Below are positions 26,001 to 38,302 of a stretch of DNA of 64,000 nt, one piece after another. Position numbers and translations under genes: made by a program. Numbering within the stretch: position 1 is the stretch's first letter; each line of letters begins with the position of its first letter. Under the pieces are notes generated by a model. The model was given only the letters and a program-made list of their open reading frames with translations. It was not told the DNA's origin and ran no database searches. The DNA is from Phalacrocorax aristotelis (lineage: Eukaryota; Chordata; Aves; Suliformes; Phalacrocoracidae), in NCBI RefSeq assembly GCF_949628215.1, contig NC_134278.1, positions 46,130,191 through 46,194,190 of the forward strand, written 5' to 3'.

Positions 26001-27836
26001 CAACTTGGATAGGTCTTACGGCTTTCCTTAATGCTTTTATTTCATATTAAAGTGAGTAAAGAAAAGCAAACTTTTACACATCGTACCCCTCAGAAATAGA
26101 CACCTAAAGCTCCATGGAGAGCACAGTTGGTTTTGCCACTTCTTAAGATCTTAGAAAAAAATATGATTTGCAAAAAGAAATACTGAAGTACTAAAGTTTC
26201 TGTTGGACCATTGCGTGACACAGTTCACTCCAATTATGAAGTAGAGGATTTATGGGAAGAAAAACATTATCCAGCAATATGACAAATATTAATTTGCATG
26301 TGGTAGTCATTATATTCAGCTAAGACTTCTTCCGAAGTGCCTTCCCACGTCCAACCTGCTCTGTCTTCCTTTTATTTTTGAGAAATGTGAAAGGGAACAT
26401 GAAGTTGACCAACGCTGCATTAGCCGTATCATTTACTAAGGTGTTATTATGTTTCTTGCTTGTATTGTGAATTTGGGATGATTTTACAGTCAAAGAAAAT
26501 CTTACAAACTCTACTGATTTTTTTTTTTTGCAAAATAGCTGATTTAATCTTTCCAATTAATGAAAGCTGCTGGGTGGATTCAGAGGTGTTTTTCTGAAAC
26601 TATCAAGCACTAGACAGATTGGGAGCTTGTTCTGTGAAAAACCTTTGTCTCTCTTGGATAAAGTGTCATAATTGGTATTAACAGTAATAAAACAAATCGG
26701 AGAGAAATAATCTGAAGAGCTTGCCATAGGCAAGTGTATCTGAAATGGAAAAACTTGCCTCAAAATAGAAAAGAAAGCACAGGCTTACCCTCAGTACTTT
26801 GGAAAAAACTCCAAATATCTATTTTAAGACACGTTTTACTTGGAATATAAACTATTTTTTATACCAGGTTTTGATATTCTGTCTTTCCTCATTGGGATGT
26901 CATGTCTTTTTCCTGCCTTAATACTTACTGTGTTTTGCATTAAAAAAAAATCTGTAAGCAGCAAGATTAAAGAAACTGCTATGTGTAAATTCTTTAGGAA
27001 TATAGGAAAAGACTGTCATTTGTCACATTACTCACATGCAAATATATGACCAGAGCTTTCAAAATTGAACTTCAAAGGAATTGACAATTATTTCTTGGCT
27101 CTTTTTTAACTGCATGTCATCAAAATAAGACTTATAATACTATGCATCAGTGTAGCCTCTTTATGATAACTGTACTTTATCAATATCAAAATTATTGATA
27201 ACTTTCAATTTTCTGCTTTCTGTTTTCTGATAATTTTTCTCTCCCTATCTTTAGTGACTACATTCCACCTCCATGGAAGGATGCTGTCTTGTATGCCACA
27301 ACTTCAATAGCAACCATCCTTCCCATTGGCTCTGTTTATTTATCAGAGATCATAAGTTCAAAGCTGCCTCTTGAATGTCTTCTTAACGATTGACTAGTAC
27401 CTTGTACTATGCAGGAAAAATTGTATCTTTCTTTTCCTCCATGCTCTCTCTGACATGTGAAGGAAGACATCTTCGGTGCAAAGACAACTTTTCTTTCCTA
27501 AATTTGGTCCAATTTTTTATCTTAAACAAGAATTGTTAAAACAAATCTAGTTTTAGTGACATTAAGCTTTTACTAGAAGCTGCACCTCTAAAGATAAGCC
27601 CCAGAATGGTAATGTTGATGGTTACTATGATCCCTTAAGACCTTGTTCACAGCATGATGTTATAGCAACACTTAAAATACTTCTGCCATCTCCACAAATA
27701 TCAGAAACTGTTGTTTTCAAAATATCATTAATCATAACTCATGGCATTTCTCATTCTTGAATTACTACAGCTTTGCATAAACACAATCTGGTATTATTTG
27801 TCCTTGGGTACAGAAAGAAAATCTGAAAGCACATAC

Positions 27837-28043
27837 CTGTCCAAACTCATTGTGGTCATAATGGCACTGCATGTAAACTGGTTGCATGTGTCCAGGGAGG
27901 TAATGGTGCAAAGACAACTGCCAAAAACCCACTCGCCTCCACGTGCCCATTGGTGAATGAGAAAGGGCATGCCAATGATATGAACCAAATCTGCTATAGC
28001 CAGATTGCAGATGTAGATATCTGGGATAGTTTTCTCCTGAGTT
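27837..28043 (-). pseudogene. MCHR2: MCHR2 exon encoding ICL1, TM2, ECL1 and TM3
   Basis: This 207-bp exon has acceptor TTTTCAG and donor CAG/GTATGT. It encodes residues 61-130. TM2 carries LAIAD with the conserved Asp. The [11 protein letters not shown] loop is nearly identical to mammalian MCHR2, and the TM3 Cys that pairs with ECL2 is in LCTITSLD. The exon ends inside the DRY Arg codon (DR at 129-130). Compared with my recollection of human MCHR2, one residue is missing just after the TM3 Cys (one Ile where human has two), which would be an in-frame single-codon loss. The frame is otherwise open and shows no sign of decay. Confidence 0.92.
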
Positions 28044-30033
28044 CTGAAAAGAATTGGAACACATGGAGACTATTACTCGACATAGTTATTGTACTGTTTT
28101 CCAAGTATACTGTTGACAGAGCAGACCTCAAAACGGAACCACACACAAATAAGTACACCATCAAAATCACTATTTTAGAGTTTAGCTACTTCAAACTAAA
28201 CATTTTAGTCTCGACAAAAATATATTGTTCTTAATTTTGCTTTCCAGTGAGGCTGAATGTACCATTTAACTTATTAACATCAGCACAATTATCCATATCC
28301 TTTGAAAATTATAAAGTGTTCAAAGTAAACACAGGTCTGATGGACATAGGAACTCTAGAAATATCAGCCTAGCAGAAATAGGAGGAGAGATCAGAGCTTT
28401 CCTGTAATGCAGCTGTCCCAGGGCTGAATCTTGCTTAACAATGCAGACAGGTGGTTCTCAAGTGCTCAAGGTAAAAAGGGAACTGGTGAAAGATGAATGA
28501 TCCTCTGGGGAAAAAAACCAAACAACAGTATGTAATCAAGTATTTAAAGATAGTCTAATCAAGTTTGTACATATATAGGGAACACAACTAAGTTAAAACT
28601 CTATGCACAGTTGTCATTTAAGTACTGAGAGTTTGGATTTGCCAGTTTCATAATGCCTATATCGCGTAGCTTTTGTGTGATATATATACTTTCCTAGCTT
28701 CGTTGACCAAAATGTACATATTTTAGTACAACCCCCAGTTTAGGCTTGGAGGAATGTTATACATGCAGTTGAAAGAATTCCTGACTTTAAATTGACTTAT
28801 TCTGTACAAATCAAAGAAAGAAGCACAAAGCATCTTTGCAAAGCACTGATATTTATAAAATATTTTAAATTACATGACTTTATTAAAAAAGTCCTTATCC
28901 ACAGCCTCCGCATAGAAATCACCTTACCTAAATTTACTTAGGAATTAGATGTCTAGTCTAAGCCATTTGTTTAGGTTCCCTCTCAGTATTTCTAACCAAT
29001 TATTTTTCTAGTCTACTGCAAAGTATCAGTTTATTTCTCATTCTTACTGGAAGAGACAGAAGAACCTGCAGCTGGGGGAACTCCACCTGACTGCCCACAA
29101 ACCGCATTTAGAAGCCCAAATCTATGACCATGTTTTCCTAAATTGACCTGTGTGAGAAAAGGTCCTAATTACATATTTTTCATGTTGCCTTCACTGCATG
29201 CTACAAGCTATGAAATAACTATGTTTCTAAAGAAACAAATTTAAGCTAGAGGGAATGAGCCAGGCAAAAGTTTTTTTTTTTCAAACATTTTTAATAAACT
29301 ATGAAGTATGATTCACTGTCATCTGGTTATGATGCTGAAACCAAAGCCAGACATCTATAAAGTATATCTGCTGGCACTAATGACTGGAGCTTGTGGAGAG
29401 AATGACGCATATGTGATCTTTTTCCTCCAGTGCCTTTAGCTTTGTGAACTTTGAAAGATGCAAAAACGTCCAGGAAAAGAAAAGCACCAAACTGTGTTTC
29501 CTGCAAGGCGTCAAATGGTACCATTATGCTCAAATACACAGGTTTCAAAGCATCTGAAAACTGCCTGTACATGTCATTTCATTAAAAAGTTAAAATGGTA
29601 GTTTTCTTCTTTATTTCATTCACATTAACAGGATAAATCATACTAAATTAGAAATTACTTTTGGACTCAGAATGAGAATCTCAAATTCTAAACTTGCGTA
29701 CTTTATGTTAAATTTAATTGACAAAGAGTAGACATTGAACAGCTGTCCCATGGTTGATGTAAAGGGAAGTGTTGTAATATCCACTGTCTCATGCTTTACA
29801 CTGAGGTTCAGAAAACGATGCCTTTTTAGATCAGTGTCCAGAGGCCAGGGCATGTATTTTCATCCAGATTTTCATAGTTTCTTGTGATGGCTCAGAGGCA
29901 CAATATTTAAATGGTAACTTATGCAGTAAACTTTATAATCTCAAATAATTTTGGCCACATTTTACAGTTTATAACTTTCTTATATTTTATTAAGACAGTG
30001 GTGCTTGCCTTCTGCTAAAACTATCACTTTACC

Positions 30034-30050
30034 ACCCCCCCCCCCCCCCA
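30034..30050. repeat. Poly-C tract
   Basis: About 16 consecutive C followed by AAAAACAAATACAAACAAAC, in the intron between the TM1 and TM2 exons. The exact length is uncertain for sequencing reasons. Confidence 0.9.
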
Positions 30051-31189
30051 AAAACAAATACAAACAAACATCAAAACTCAGGAAAATAATAGTCATAGCC
30101 TCAATTTCAAACTTCTTTCTTTCCATCCTTTCAATGTTTTCTACCTTCTTGCCACCAACCTGAAAGCTTCTCAGCAGTTTCTGAAGCCACACATATTAGC
30201 TAGTCAATTCATCCTTCCAGCCATGCCAATTCCCATCTCTGAAACACCATATGAAAAATGTACGAAAGCACAATTGCTGTTGTGCAAAATCTGTGAATAT
30301 GTCAAATCTGCGATTAGACCTACCTTCTCTTCAATTCTACTTCTACAGATTAAACTCATTAAAAATGGATTTGAATGATACCAATTCATTAAAAAAAGAA
30401 GTGTTGAGCAGGCACGACAATGTGATAATCCATGTATTGGCTGTCACTCCAGTAACAACTTTGAGGAATACGGCAAGTGCATTATGTGTTGTCATCAGTC
30501 ATTATTTATCCCCTCTGACTACATTATTTACTGTCATCAGTATTTATTCATACCCTCCTGGACAGAAAGACTTCATTAACTAGAAGCTTAAGTGTTAATT
30601 TGGAAGTGATCTTTCAGGTCAAAGACAAGATGATTTATAAGTATCACACATTTAAGAACACAAGCACATACCCTTTCTTCAAAGAGGAAAGGTGAAAATG
30701 GCATCCCTTTTGGGCTAGGTCTGCAACGGCAAGTAGCACCAGCTTTAAGGCCACCCTCCCACCTAGGCCTGTCCTTCTCTATAGAATCTAACTGTCCCAG
30801 CAAACCAAATTGACTTGGAGGAAGCTTTTTTAAATTTCCAGCTCTGATATTAACCATAGCCCACTTCCCTTCTGCTCTCATACTTGGAGTTTACCTAGAT
30901 CCTCTATCCCTGAGAAGAGCAGGTCCAACAGCAGCAGTCCTATACCTACTTAACACTATCTTGTAGGCCTTTTGTGCTCGTAAGCATGTACTCTGCTCCC
31001 TCTTGGAACATTTCTGTCTATGTTATTTTCCCCTAGTGGTTAAAAAAACATCTCAATAATTTATCAGGAAAGACTTGTACTATCTTTTCTCCTTGTAATT
31101 GAAGGTTGAATTATTCTTAGCTAAATTTACCAATTTGAGATTTAGTCCTCTAAAGTCTCCAAGCAATCTTGACTCCTATAATCACTGCA

Positions 31190-31668
31190 GAGCAACAGAA
31201 CAGGTGCTGGAGCGTGTCCAGAGAAGGGCAATGATGCTGCTGAAGGGTCTGGAGAGCAGGTCTTATGAGGAGAGGTTGAGGGAGCTGGGGTTTTTTAGTC
31301 TGGAAAAGAGGAGGCTGAGGGGAGACCTTATCGTTCTCTACAACTACCTGAAAGGAGGTTGTAGTGAGATGGGTGTTGGTCTCTTCTCCCAAGTTACTAG
31401 TGATAGGATGAGAGGAAATGGCCTCAAACAGCATCAGGGGAGGTTTAGATTGGATATTAGGAAAAATTTATTTACTGAAAGAGTGGTCAGGCACTGGAAT
31501 AGTCTGCCCAGAGATGTGGTGGAGTCACTGTCCCTGGAGGTGTTTTAATAAGTATGTAGACGCGGCAGTTCAGGGCATGGTTTGAGGAGATATGGTAGCA
31601 TTGGGTTGACAGTTGGACTTGATGATCCTAGAGGTCTTTTCCAACCTTAATGATTCTATGACTCAATG
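31190..31668 (+). mobile_element. CR1 LINE 3' fragment
   Basis: This is a plus-strand CR1, antisense to MCHR2, in the intron between the TM1 and TM2 exons. It reads [29 protein letters not shown], then [17 protein letters not shown], and keeps an open frame to about 31548. It ends in the CR1 3' UTR with TTGGACTTGATGATCC and the tail TGATTCTATGACTCAATGA. It is very similar to the copy at 38.3 kb, so both belong to one subfamily. Confidence 0.92.
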
Positions 31669-31697
31669 AACTCTGGGGGAAATTTATCCTGTCTTAG

Positions 31698-31801
31698 CTC
31701 CACATTAACCCATTTCTCCTGAAAATCTTTTCAGGAAACTTGTGTCTTATCAACATCGCATAGTACCATCCACAATTAAATAAATAAATAAATAAATAAA
31801 T
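31698..31801 (+). repeat. Local direct repeat copy A with (AAAT)n tail
   Basis: About 75 bp starting TCCACATTAACCC, containing TCTTTTCAGGAAA and ATCAACATCGCATAGTACC, runs into an (AAAT)n microsatellite at about 31777-31801. The same unit recurs at 32992. The unit is followed by a simple repeat in both places, as expected of a retroposon 3' end, but I do not recognise the family. Confidence 0.8.
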
Positions 31802-32372
31802 TTCCATGTGATCATGGGAAGTCCCACATTTCGAATGTGAACTGGTTTTTTATTTCTGAAACAAATCTGAAACAGAATCATAGAAATTAGAGTAAATTGA
31901 CAGCATACTGTCTCAGTGCAGAGACACTTAACTTTCCCATCTCAGTGAGGAATAAAGAGAACAGCTGAGATATGTTGTAGGGCACTGGGTATGTTGTTTA
32001 ACATCTTGGGGTTTTTTTGCTAGATTTAGGAAAAGCAGGAACCTAAGACTGGAAGAGACAACCCTTGTCACAGACCTGAGTCATCGGTTGTCACAGGCAA
32101 CAAGATAAGCAAAGACCTCCTCGTAACAGAGTAATTTCATCTCAGAAATAATGATTTTACTTCCAGTACTCCTACTGAAGGCTATTGCAGGACACCACTG
32201 TTCTAAAAGGTAAAAATCACCTTCCAGTTATCAGCCTTTAACAGCTCCTGACTACAGTCTACCCAATTGCTCTTGTACCAGTATTGGCCTTTAGTTTAAA
32301 TAGTCCTTTACCCTTTCTGCTGTATTTGATCCTGATTCATAGAGAGCAAGCATACAACTCTGAGCCTTTTTT

Positions 32373-32441
32373 TAAAACAAACAAACAAACAAACAAACAA
32401 ACAAACAAACAAACAAACAAACAAACAAACAAACAAACAAA
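32373..32441. repeat. (AAAC)n microsatellite
   Basis: About 17 uninterrupted AAAC units follow TTTTT. The two open frames across it (KQTN repeats on plus, LFVC repeats on minus) are artefacts of the repeat. It lies in the intron between the TM1 and TM2 exons. Confidence 0.95.
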
Positions 32442-32991
32442 ACCCACAACAAATTTAGATGAATTTTCTTAGTTCTCCATTCTTCTGGTAATTTTTCTTT
32501 TCGGTTCTGATTCCAGTCTGAATATCTTACCTTTCGGGAAACAGCTGGTGAGAGTATTATTTCAGGCCTTGTATGAGCCTGGAGAATGGCATTAGCATTT
32601 CCTTCTTTCTTCCAGAAAGGCAGAGCCTTACACATATTACAGCTGTGTGCGCTTCTCACACAGCTTTAGCCTATTGACAGCCCACAGATTTTTTCCTCTG
32701 TTGTTTTCTAACCGACAGCAGTGCTTCCTATTTATAAAAAAAATAATAAGAAAAAAATTCTATGGCTGTGTGATTTGTTCTAGTAAAAGTTACTGCATGA
32801 TTTCTATTGCCCTAGTACCTCCTCTATTCTTTATCTGGTTCTTTCTCTACGACAGTCTTCTACTCCTTCACATCAGCCACATCTCCCCAGCATACATCAT
32901 TAGGAATACCATTGACATACTCTTATGCTTTGCCTCAGCTATGTGAGGGAAAAGATGAAATCTGCCTGGCCCTGTGATCAGTCCCTGAAAG

Positions 32992-33103
32992 TTCCACATT
33001 AACCCGTTTCTCCTGTAAATCTTTTCAGGAAATGTTTCTTATCAACATCGCATAGTACCCACCACACTTTAATGAATGAATGAATGAATTAAATAAATAA
33101 AAT
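32992..33103 (+). repeat. Local direct repeat copy B with (AATG)n/(AAAT)n tail
   Basis: This is the second copy of the roughly 75-bp unit, in the same orientation and 1.29 kb downstream. It has a few substitutions and a small indel. It is followed by (AATG)4-5 and then (AAAT)n at about 33071-33103. Confidence 0.8.
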
Positions 33104-35733
33104 GGGGGAAAAATTCTTATGCTATAATACTTGAACTCAATACATTGTTCTTTAGCTGGGTTAATAACTTCCAACATGATAACATATAAAATCTGATAAC
33201 ATAAAATCTCTGATCTGGATAGTTTAGCTGTACATAGCGGTTTCAAAAATTTTCTACTGGTGACTACATTCAGTTGCAAATACACCTTCTCCAGCTGAAG
33301 ACTCAGAATGCAAGTAATAAACATTGTGACACTTATTTGCAATCTCTATTTTAGAAAACACTATTTTACCACTTTCTATTAGCAATCTTATTAAAAATCA
33401 AGTTACTCTGAAAAGCTGTACTCATAGATAATTGAAATTGTATTTGATTCCCTTTTCTTTTCTGTAACATACTCTTCCTTAAAAATACAAAGCCAGACTA
33501 ATGCAGCTAATTGGAGTTGTCTGGATCATATTTTCCCTCTCCACACAAAGACATAGCCATTCTCCCACCAGCTGGTCCAACAAAGTCAGTAGGTTTGCAT
33601 AAAATGTTTGCTAGCAGAACTGCAGTTTTGGGGACCAGTTTTTCAAGGTTGCTGGGATGAGGATTATTAGGTTCTTCTGGCTGAAACTGAACTCTCGCAG
33701 CATTTCTCCACCATTTTCTTTTTAATTAAATAGCAACGTGTCTCAACTCCCTCCATTTTTCCCTAGGGATAAAATTCATTCACAAGAGGAGAGCCAGCCA
33801 AAAGTAATTGAGTTACTAGTTTTTAAATTAAATCTCAGTGCATAGACATATATAACATGTAACTTTCATTACCACTTCTAGCTATTTTCTCCCAGTAAAC
33901 TGCAGACAATATAAGTTTAGATCACACGTAAAAATGTTTATCCCTATCTGGCAAACCTGTAAACAAAATTGGGGAGCCAAAATTCCAAGGTTCTTTCTTT
34001 ACTGTGTTCTACCATCAATAAAGCATTTGCTACTGGAAAGTAAATAACTTTCTAGCTAATTAGAGACATAATCTAGCTTCTTTCTCTCTTAAAAGAATTG
34101 ACTATAGAATGCTAAAAAAATTTAAATGTTTGCATGAGAAAATGTGTTCAATAAAGAGCAAAGACACAACTTGGAAGCAGAGCCTTTGAGTAGAATCCGA
34201 TCTGTTTAGTGAAAGGTGAGATTTTGACATGGTTATTTTTCATAATGTAGCTACATTTTAAATGTGCATGCATCTGCAGAGTCTGAGGTTTGCAGCTGCC
34301 TTTTTTAGTGTTGGTAACTACCACATTAATATTTTAATGCACTATTTTCAATTTCCTTTCTTGTGTATAAATGTTGGTGCCCATAAATTTGAACTCAAAT
34401 ACGGTTTAAATTATATTCTTTTTTTCCAAGTCATTGTCTGTGTCTGTTCCCTCTGTCTCTCATATTTTTATTTAAGCTAGACAAAGGCTTTTCACCAGGG
34501 ACAAAAAAATATTTGTTCCTTCTCAGTTTCCTTCCATTCTATTATTTTAGAGACTCTATAATTAATTTTTAGAAACTCAGTGATTTCTTTTTTCCTTTCT
34601 ATTCATTCATACATTTAAAAAGTCGTATTACCATTATGTTCACTTATGTTCACGGACATAGTGTTTACACATTTCCTCTCTTCTGCATTCAGATTATGAG
34701 CTACAATGTTCTTGAGTGTAGCAGGCATTGGATTTCTGGTAGTTTCAAAAGGAAGTTTGGTAAAGCTCAGGGGCTGATGGGCACTTAGTCCTAGGTTGGA
34801 CTTTGGAAATCTTTCCTTTAAAAGCACAGTATGTAGGGGTGGAGTCCTTCTATTAATCCTTGTAGAGTGTGCCATATATTAGCCTCATGCTGTCATAAAT
34901 CTTTATGTTAAATTTGCACTGAAGAGAAAAACCACTTTTTCAAGATACATGCTTATGGATTTAGTTTGTGGTAGTTTCAGCCTTTTGACATAAAATTCTT
35001 TTTCTATAGAAAAAGAAATCTTGTTAAAATTAAGAGACTAGAAGATATTTTCTTGCATGAAGGATGGCTGGCTCAGATTTTATGACCCAAAAAACTTCAG
35101 CGACTTCAGCAATTTTACCTTCTCAGAATACAACAAAAATATATTGAGGTATTAATTCCTGTGATGTGAGAATCCTTGACTGGCACTAAGGCCCTTGTTT
35201 CTAGAAGTAAGGTGATACCGGAAAAAATCGGTGAGTTCTAGGAAGCTGCTGTAAATGGACAAAAGTTAGATAAAGCTCTGTTATTAAAATAATCTGAGGT
35301 AAAAGTGCAGTTTTTAAAGGAGAAAAAAGGTTTATTTCAGCTGATGTTAAAAAGAACTTTGTAAAACACTATAGTGCCTGGCTAGTATCATAACTAAAGT
35401 TTAAAGTTCAGTCTAGCTTTTACGTATGCTAGTGGGAAGATAGCTGCCAATTATAATGGAGCCAGGGAAGAAGGCATGTATTTTTGTTTCCTTGAATATG
35501 AAGTCAGTCATGCACTTAAGTGCTTTCTCACAGCAGAAAAGGCTAAACAGGCATACATTACCACTATCTGTAGTCATGATTTAATTTTACTTTTAATGCG
35601 AAGTAAATGTCAATGACTAAACGAAACATGAAAAACTTGCTATCCTTGTCTTTGCTGGGTAATTCACTTCCTTAGTGTAGTCATCGTTTATTTTTTCAGC
35701 AATAAATCTTGGAAAATGTGTTAAATTCCATAC

Positions 35734-35940
35734 CTTATTATTTTCAACACAATGAGACTATTTCCAACTAAGCCTGTCAAAGAGATAATCCCAATCAGAC
35801 AAGGAAGGAGGATTGTCTCTGCAGCACCAATCACTTGATAATGGTGCCATCCACTCCAAGATCTGTTAAAGAAGCCTGGTGTACTCTTCTTACAGGGAGG
35901 GTGAAATTCATTCATTCTTCAGTGACTTTACGACTCAGTT
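35734..35940 (-). pseudogene. MCHR2: MCHR2 exon with start codon: 25-nt 5' UTR, extracellular N-terminus and TM1
   Basis: The start ATG is at 35915-35913 with A at -3. An acceptor (pyrimidine-rich run ending TACTACAG) lies immediately upstream of 35940, so this is probably not the first transcribed exon. The exon encodes residues 1-60 plus two bases. It has a short extracellular tail with an N-glycosylation sequon (Asn17-Arg-Ser), followed by TM1 at about residues 34-58 with the class A GN pair (Gly51-Asn52). The exon ends ATAATAAG and is followed by GTATGG. Joining to the next exon gives an IIRTQEKT stretch, matching the first intracellular loop of MCHR2. A second ATG four bases downstream is out of frame. 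No lesion is seen here. Confidence 0.92.
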
Positions 35941-36097
35941 CTGTAGTAGCAAGAGAAAATAAATCACTTGTGGACTAATAATTTGAATATCATATGTAAA
36001 CTCTGGTAGCTAAATGTACATTACTGTTTAATGATCATCTGCATTTAATAAAAACCTTTCACCAAAAGATTTATTAAATTCAGGATCGGACATAAAA

Positions 36098-36539
36098 GAA
36101 CTTTTCCAGCTCCGCATGATCTACCACATGCACAAGAAGCTGAGAGTGGACACAGCTGGGACAGCTGACCCAAACTGACCAAAGGGATATTCCATATAAT
36201 ATGACGTCATGCTCAGCATATAAAGCTGGGGGAAAAAGAAGGAAGGAGGGGATGTTCAGAGTGATGGCATTTGTCTTCCCAAGTATCCGCTACGCGTGAT
36301 GGAGCCCTGCTTTCCTGGAGATGGCTGAACACCTGCCTGCCCATGGGAAGTAGCGAATGAATGCCTTGTTTTGCTTTGCTTCCATGTGCAGCTTTTGCTT
36401 TACCTATTAAACTGTCTTTATCTCAACCCATGAGTTGCCTCACTTTTGCTCTTCTGGTTTTATTCCCCATCCCACTGGGGTGGGAGTGAGCGAGTGGCTG
36501 CGCGGTGCTTAGTTGCTGACTGGGGCTAAACTATGACAA
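36098..36539 (+). mobile_element. Partial solo LTR of an avian ERVL-type endogenous retrovirus
   Basis: The sequence matches the layout of a common avian ERVL LTR. It has a TGACGTCA-like site and ATATAAAG TATA box at about 36201-36223, the AGCCCTGC...GGAGATGGCTGAACACC middle, an ATTAAA polyadenylation signal near 36405, a downstream C/T-rich region with ATCCCACTGGGG, and a 3' end of GGGCTAAACTATGACAA. The expected 5' portion of the LTR is missing, so it is truncated. No gag, pol or env follows on either side, so it is a regulatory remnant only. It is in antisense orientation to MCHR2. Confidence 0.7.
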
Positions 36540-36825
36540 TCTTGTGTCTGAATTTCCTCTGACAAGCTGTTACCATACAAAAATAGAAGGTTGAGTGAGT
36601 AAGGAAAGCATCTTCGCTAACCTAAGTTCAGCTATAAAAGTGAAACCGCTATAGTCAGCATTGTGAAGATAAACACAGGGGTGTCTTCTCATGGGCCCTA
36701 GTGATCAAGTAGCATAATTCTTTCTTGTACCTCTCTTCCTGTAAACTCCGGCAAGGAAATAAACTCTTGCAAACGTAGCAAGAGCTATGGTGGCTCTGTA
36801 AGTCAGGGTAATATGCTAAATGATA

Positions 36826-36920
36826 AAATCATAGAATCATTTAGGTGGAAAAGTCCTTTAAGATCATCAAGTCCAACTGTTAACCTAGCACTGCCAAGTC
36901 CACCACTAAACCATGTCCCT
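36826..36920 (-). mobile_element. Short CR1 3'-end fragment
   Basis: It begins AATCATAGAATCATTTAGGTG and continues with GATCATCAAGTCCAACTGTTAACC and CCACTAAACCATGTCCC. This is the reverse complement of the last 90 or so bases of the same CR1 subfamily seen at 31.6 and 38.6 kb. It lies about 290 bp 3' of the ERVL LTR remnant. Confidence 0.85.
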
Positions 36921-38302
36921 GGTAGGTGGTACTTACCAAGTACCAGTGTAAGCATGGCACCGATGCTTACAACCCAACCTGTTGTTCCCCTATGACATAG
37001 CAAGCCACCATCTGCAGCAAAATCAACAGAACTCCCTTACAGGAAGAATGAGAATTATGGGGGAAATTCAAACCAGTAATTTTTCATCACTTATGGTCAC
37101 AGAAACTAGCTGCAGACAAATTTGCCATGACAGTGACACAAATTCAGAAACCTCAAAAGCTGAGAAAAGAGGAAGCTGGCTCCTTGGTTGCTTAAGAATG
37201 CAAGAATACATATTTAGGACATGGAGTAGGGCTTCTTCTTGAGGTCTGGATCAAACTGGCTAATGAAACTGAATAAAGATTTTCATAGAATAGTTGCAGC
37301 TTAATGAGCGTCTAAGATTTCTCCTGTATATACTTTTGTATATTTTGTATGTTTTGAGTCAGAAACTTATCTTGTTTAATTAGGGAAAGTCATCTTTTGT
37401 CTCATGTATTTTGATCCTTTGTCTTCCCCTTTTCTCCATTGCCTTTATTCTAGGAAAACTAGAAGATGTGGCTTTAATTCTTGCTTCTGCCACTGATTCA
37501 ATGCACGACCTCAGGCATGTTTGTTACATTTTTTGCGGCCCAGCTAGTCCATCTGTAAAATGTGGACAATTATGAAGTTTTTCTTAAACCTCAGTAAAAT
37601 GAAAAAAGATCCAGAGCCAGAAAATATTCTTTATACTGGTATTCTATTTACATCTTACAAATACAGTATAGTCTCAATTACAATGTTACCTAGTCATAAG
37701 GGCTCTAATAAAGAGTGGGAAAACCAGAGAGTAATGGGTATAACCTGTGCTTGTATAAGACAACTGTAAACTGACCCGGGCTACTGTCAGTCGGAGTTCT
37801 TACATTGCCTTTAGCAGCCTTTAGGCACCATTTGCAGAGTCATATACTGCAAGTTCTTAAGTAGTTCTTTGATTTTTATTCCTTATAAAAATAAATAAAT
37901 ACTTACATGACTATTTATACTATTCTGCTTGATCAAATAGCACATACAGCTTTGGGTATATTTATAATTCACATTAGGAATTCGTTGATTCTTCTTCACA
38001 CTGTAATTTTAACTTTCTCTTAACTCTGAGACAATTAGAATATTTATTACTTATTGGACATTCCTGACTATACAGTACTTAAAAGAAGTGTAAGGTTAAG
38101 TTCCAGCCAGCGTCTAAGGCATTTGACTGAATGTCTCCTTATTGCACATGCAACAGTACCTCAGTGGTCTTGAAAATGAGACATCTGTGCTTGAACACAC
38201 TTAAGATTAAAAAGAAGACAAAAGAAGAAACTGGTGATTCCTACAGCTTGATTGAGACTGTTTCTGGCACAAAAACTCTCTACACCTGTTGTAGACAGTT
38301 GT

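Larger units (their letters stand above)
16577..27836 (-). other. MCHR2 intron between the TM3 and TM4 exons
   Basis: This 11.3-kb GT-AG intron holds the CR1 fragment at 18.7-19.8 kb and small simple repeats. A moderately GC-rich patch at 22.35-22.57 kb is open in several frames but shows no recognisable protein. I see nothing else in it. Confidence 0.8.
28044..35733 (-). other. MCHR2 intron between the TM1 and TM2 exons
   Basis: This 7.7-kb GT-AG intron holds a poly-C tract, the CR1 fragment at 31.2 kb, the paired local repeats at 31.7 and 33.0 kb and the (AAAC)n microsatellite. No further exon is recognisable. Confidence 0.8.
12917..35940 (-). pseudogene. MCHR2: MCHR2 (melanin-concentrating hormone receptor 2), inactivated copy, five coding exons
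   Basis: This is a class A GPCR for the hypothalamic peptide MCH, acting at the plasma membrane. Seen: the exons at 35915-35734, 28043-27837, 16576-16382, 14470-14351 and 13239-12917 together encode about 342 codons once the frameshift is allowed for, close to the 340 residues I recall for the human receptor. All four internal introns are GT-AG and phase 2, so exons 2-4 (207, 195 and 120 bp) are each a multiple of three. Conserved marks include the TM1 GNSLIV stretch, TM2 LAIAD, the TM3 disulfide Cys, DRY, the TM5 FFFPLPL stretch and TM7 NPVLY. The last exon carries an in-frame TAG and a frameshift, so the normal transcript would stop at residue 235, before TM6. Known: MCHR2 is also missing or non-functional in rodents and lagomorphs. 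Inferred: recent loss of function, because the other exons are clean. Identity is nearly certain; the pseudogene status depends on the two lesions being real. Confidence 0.88.
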
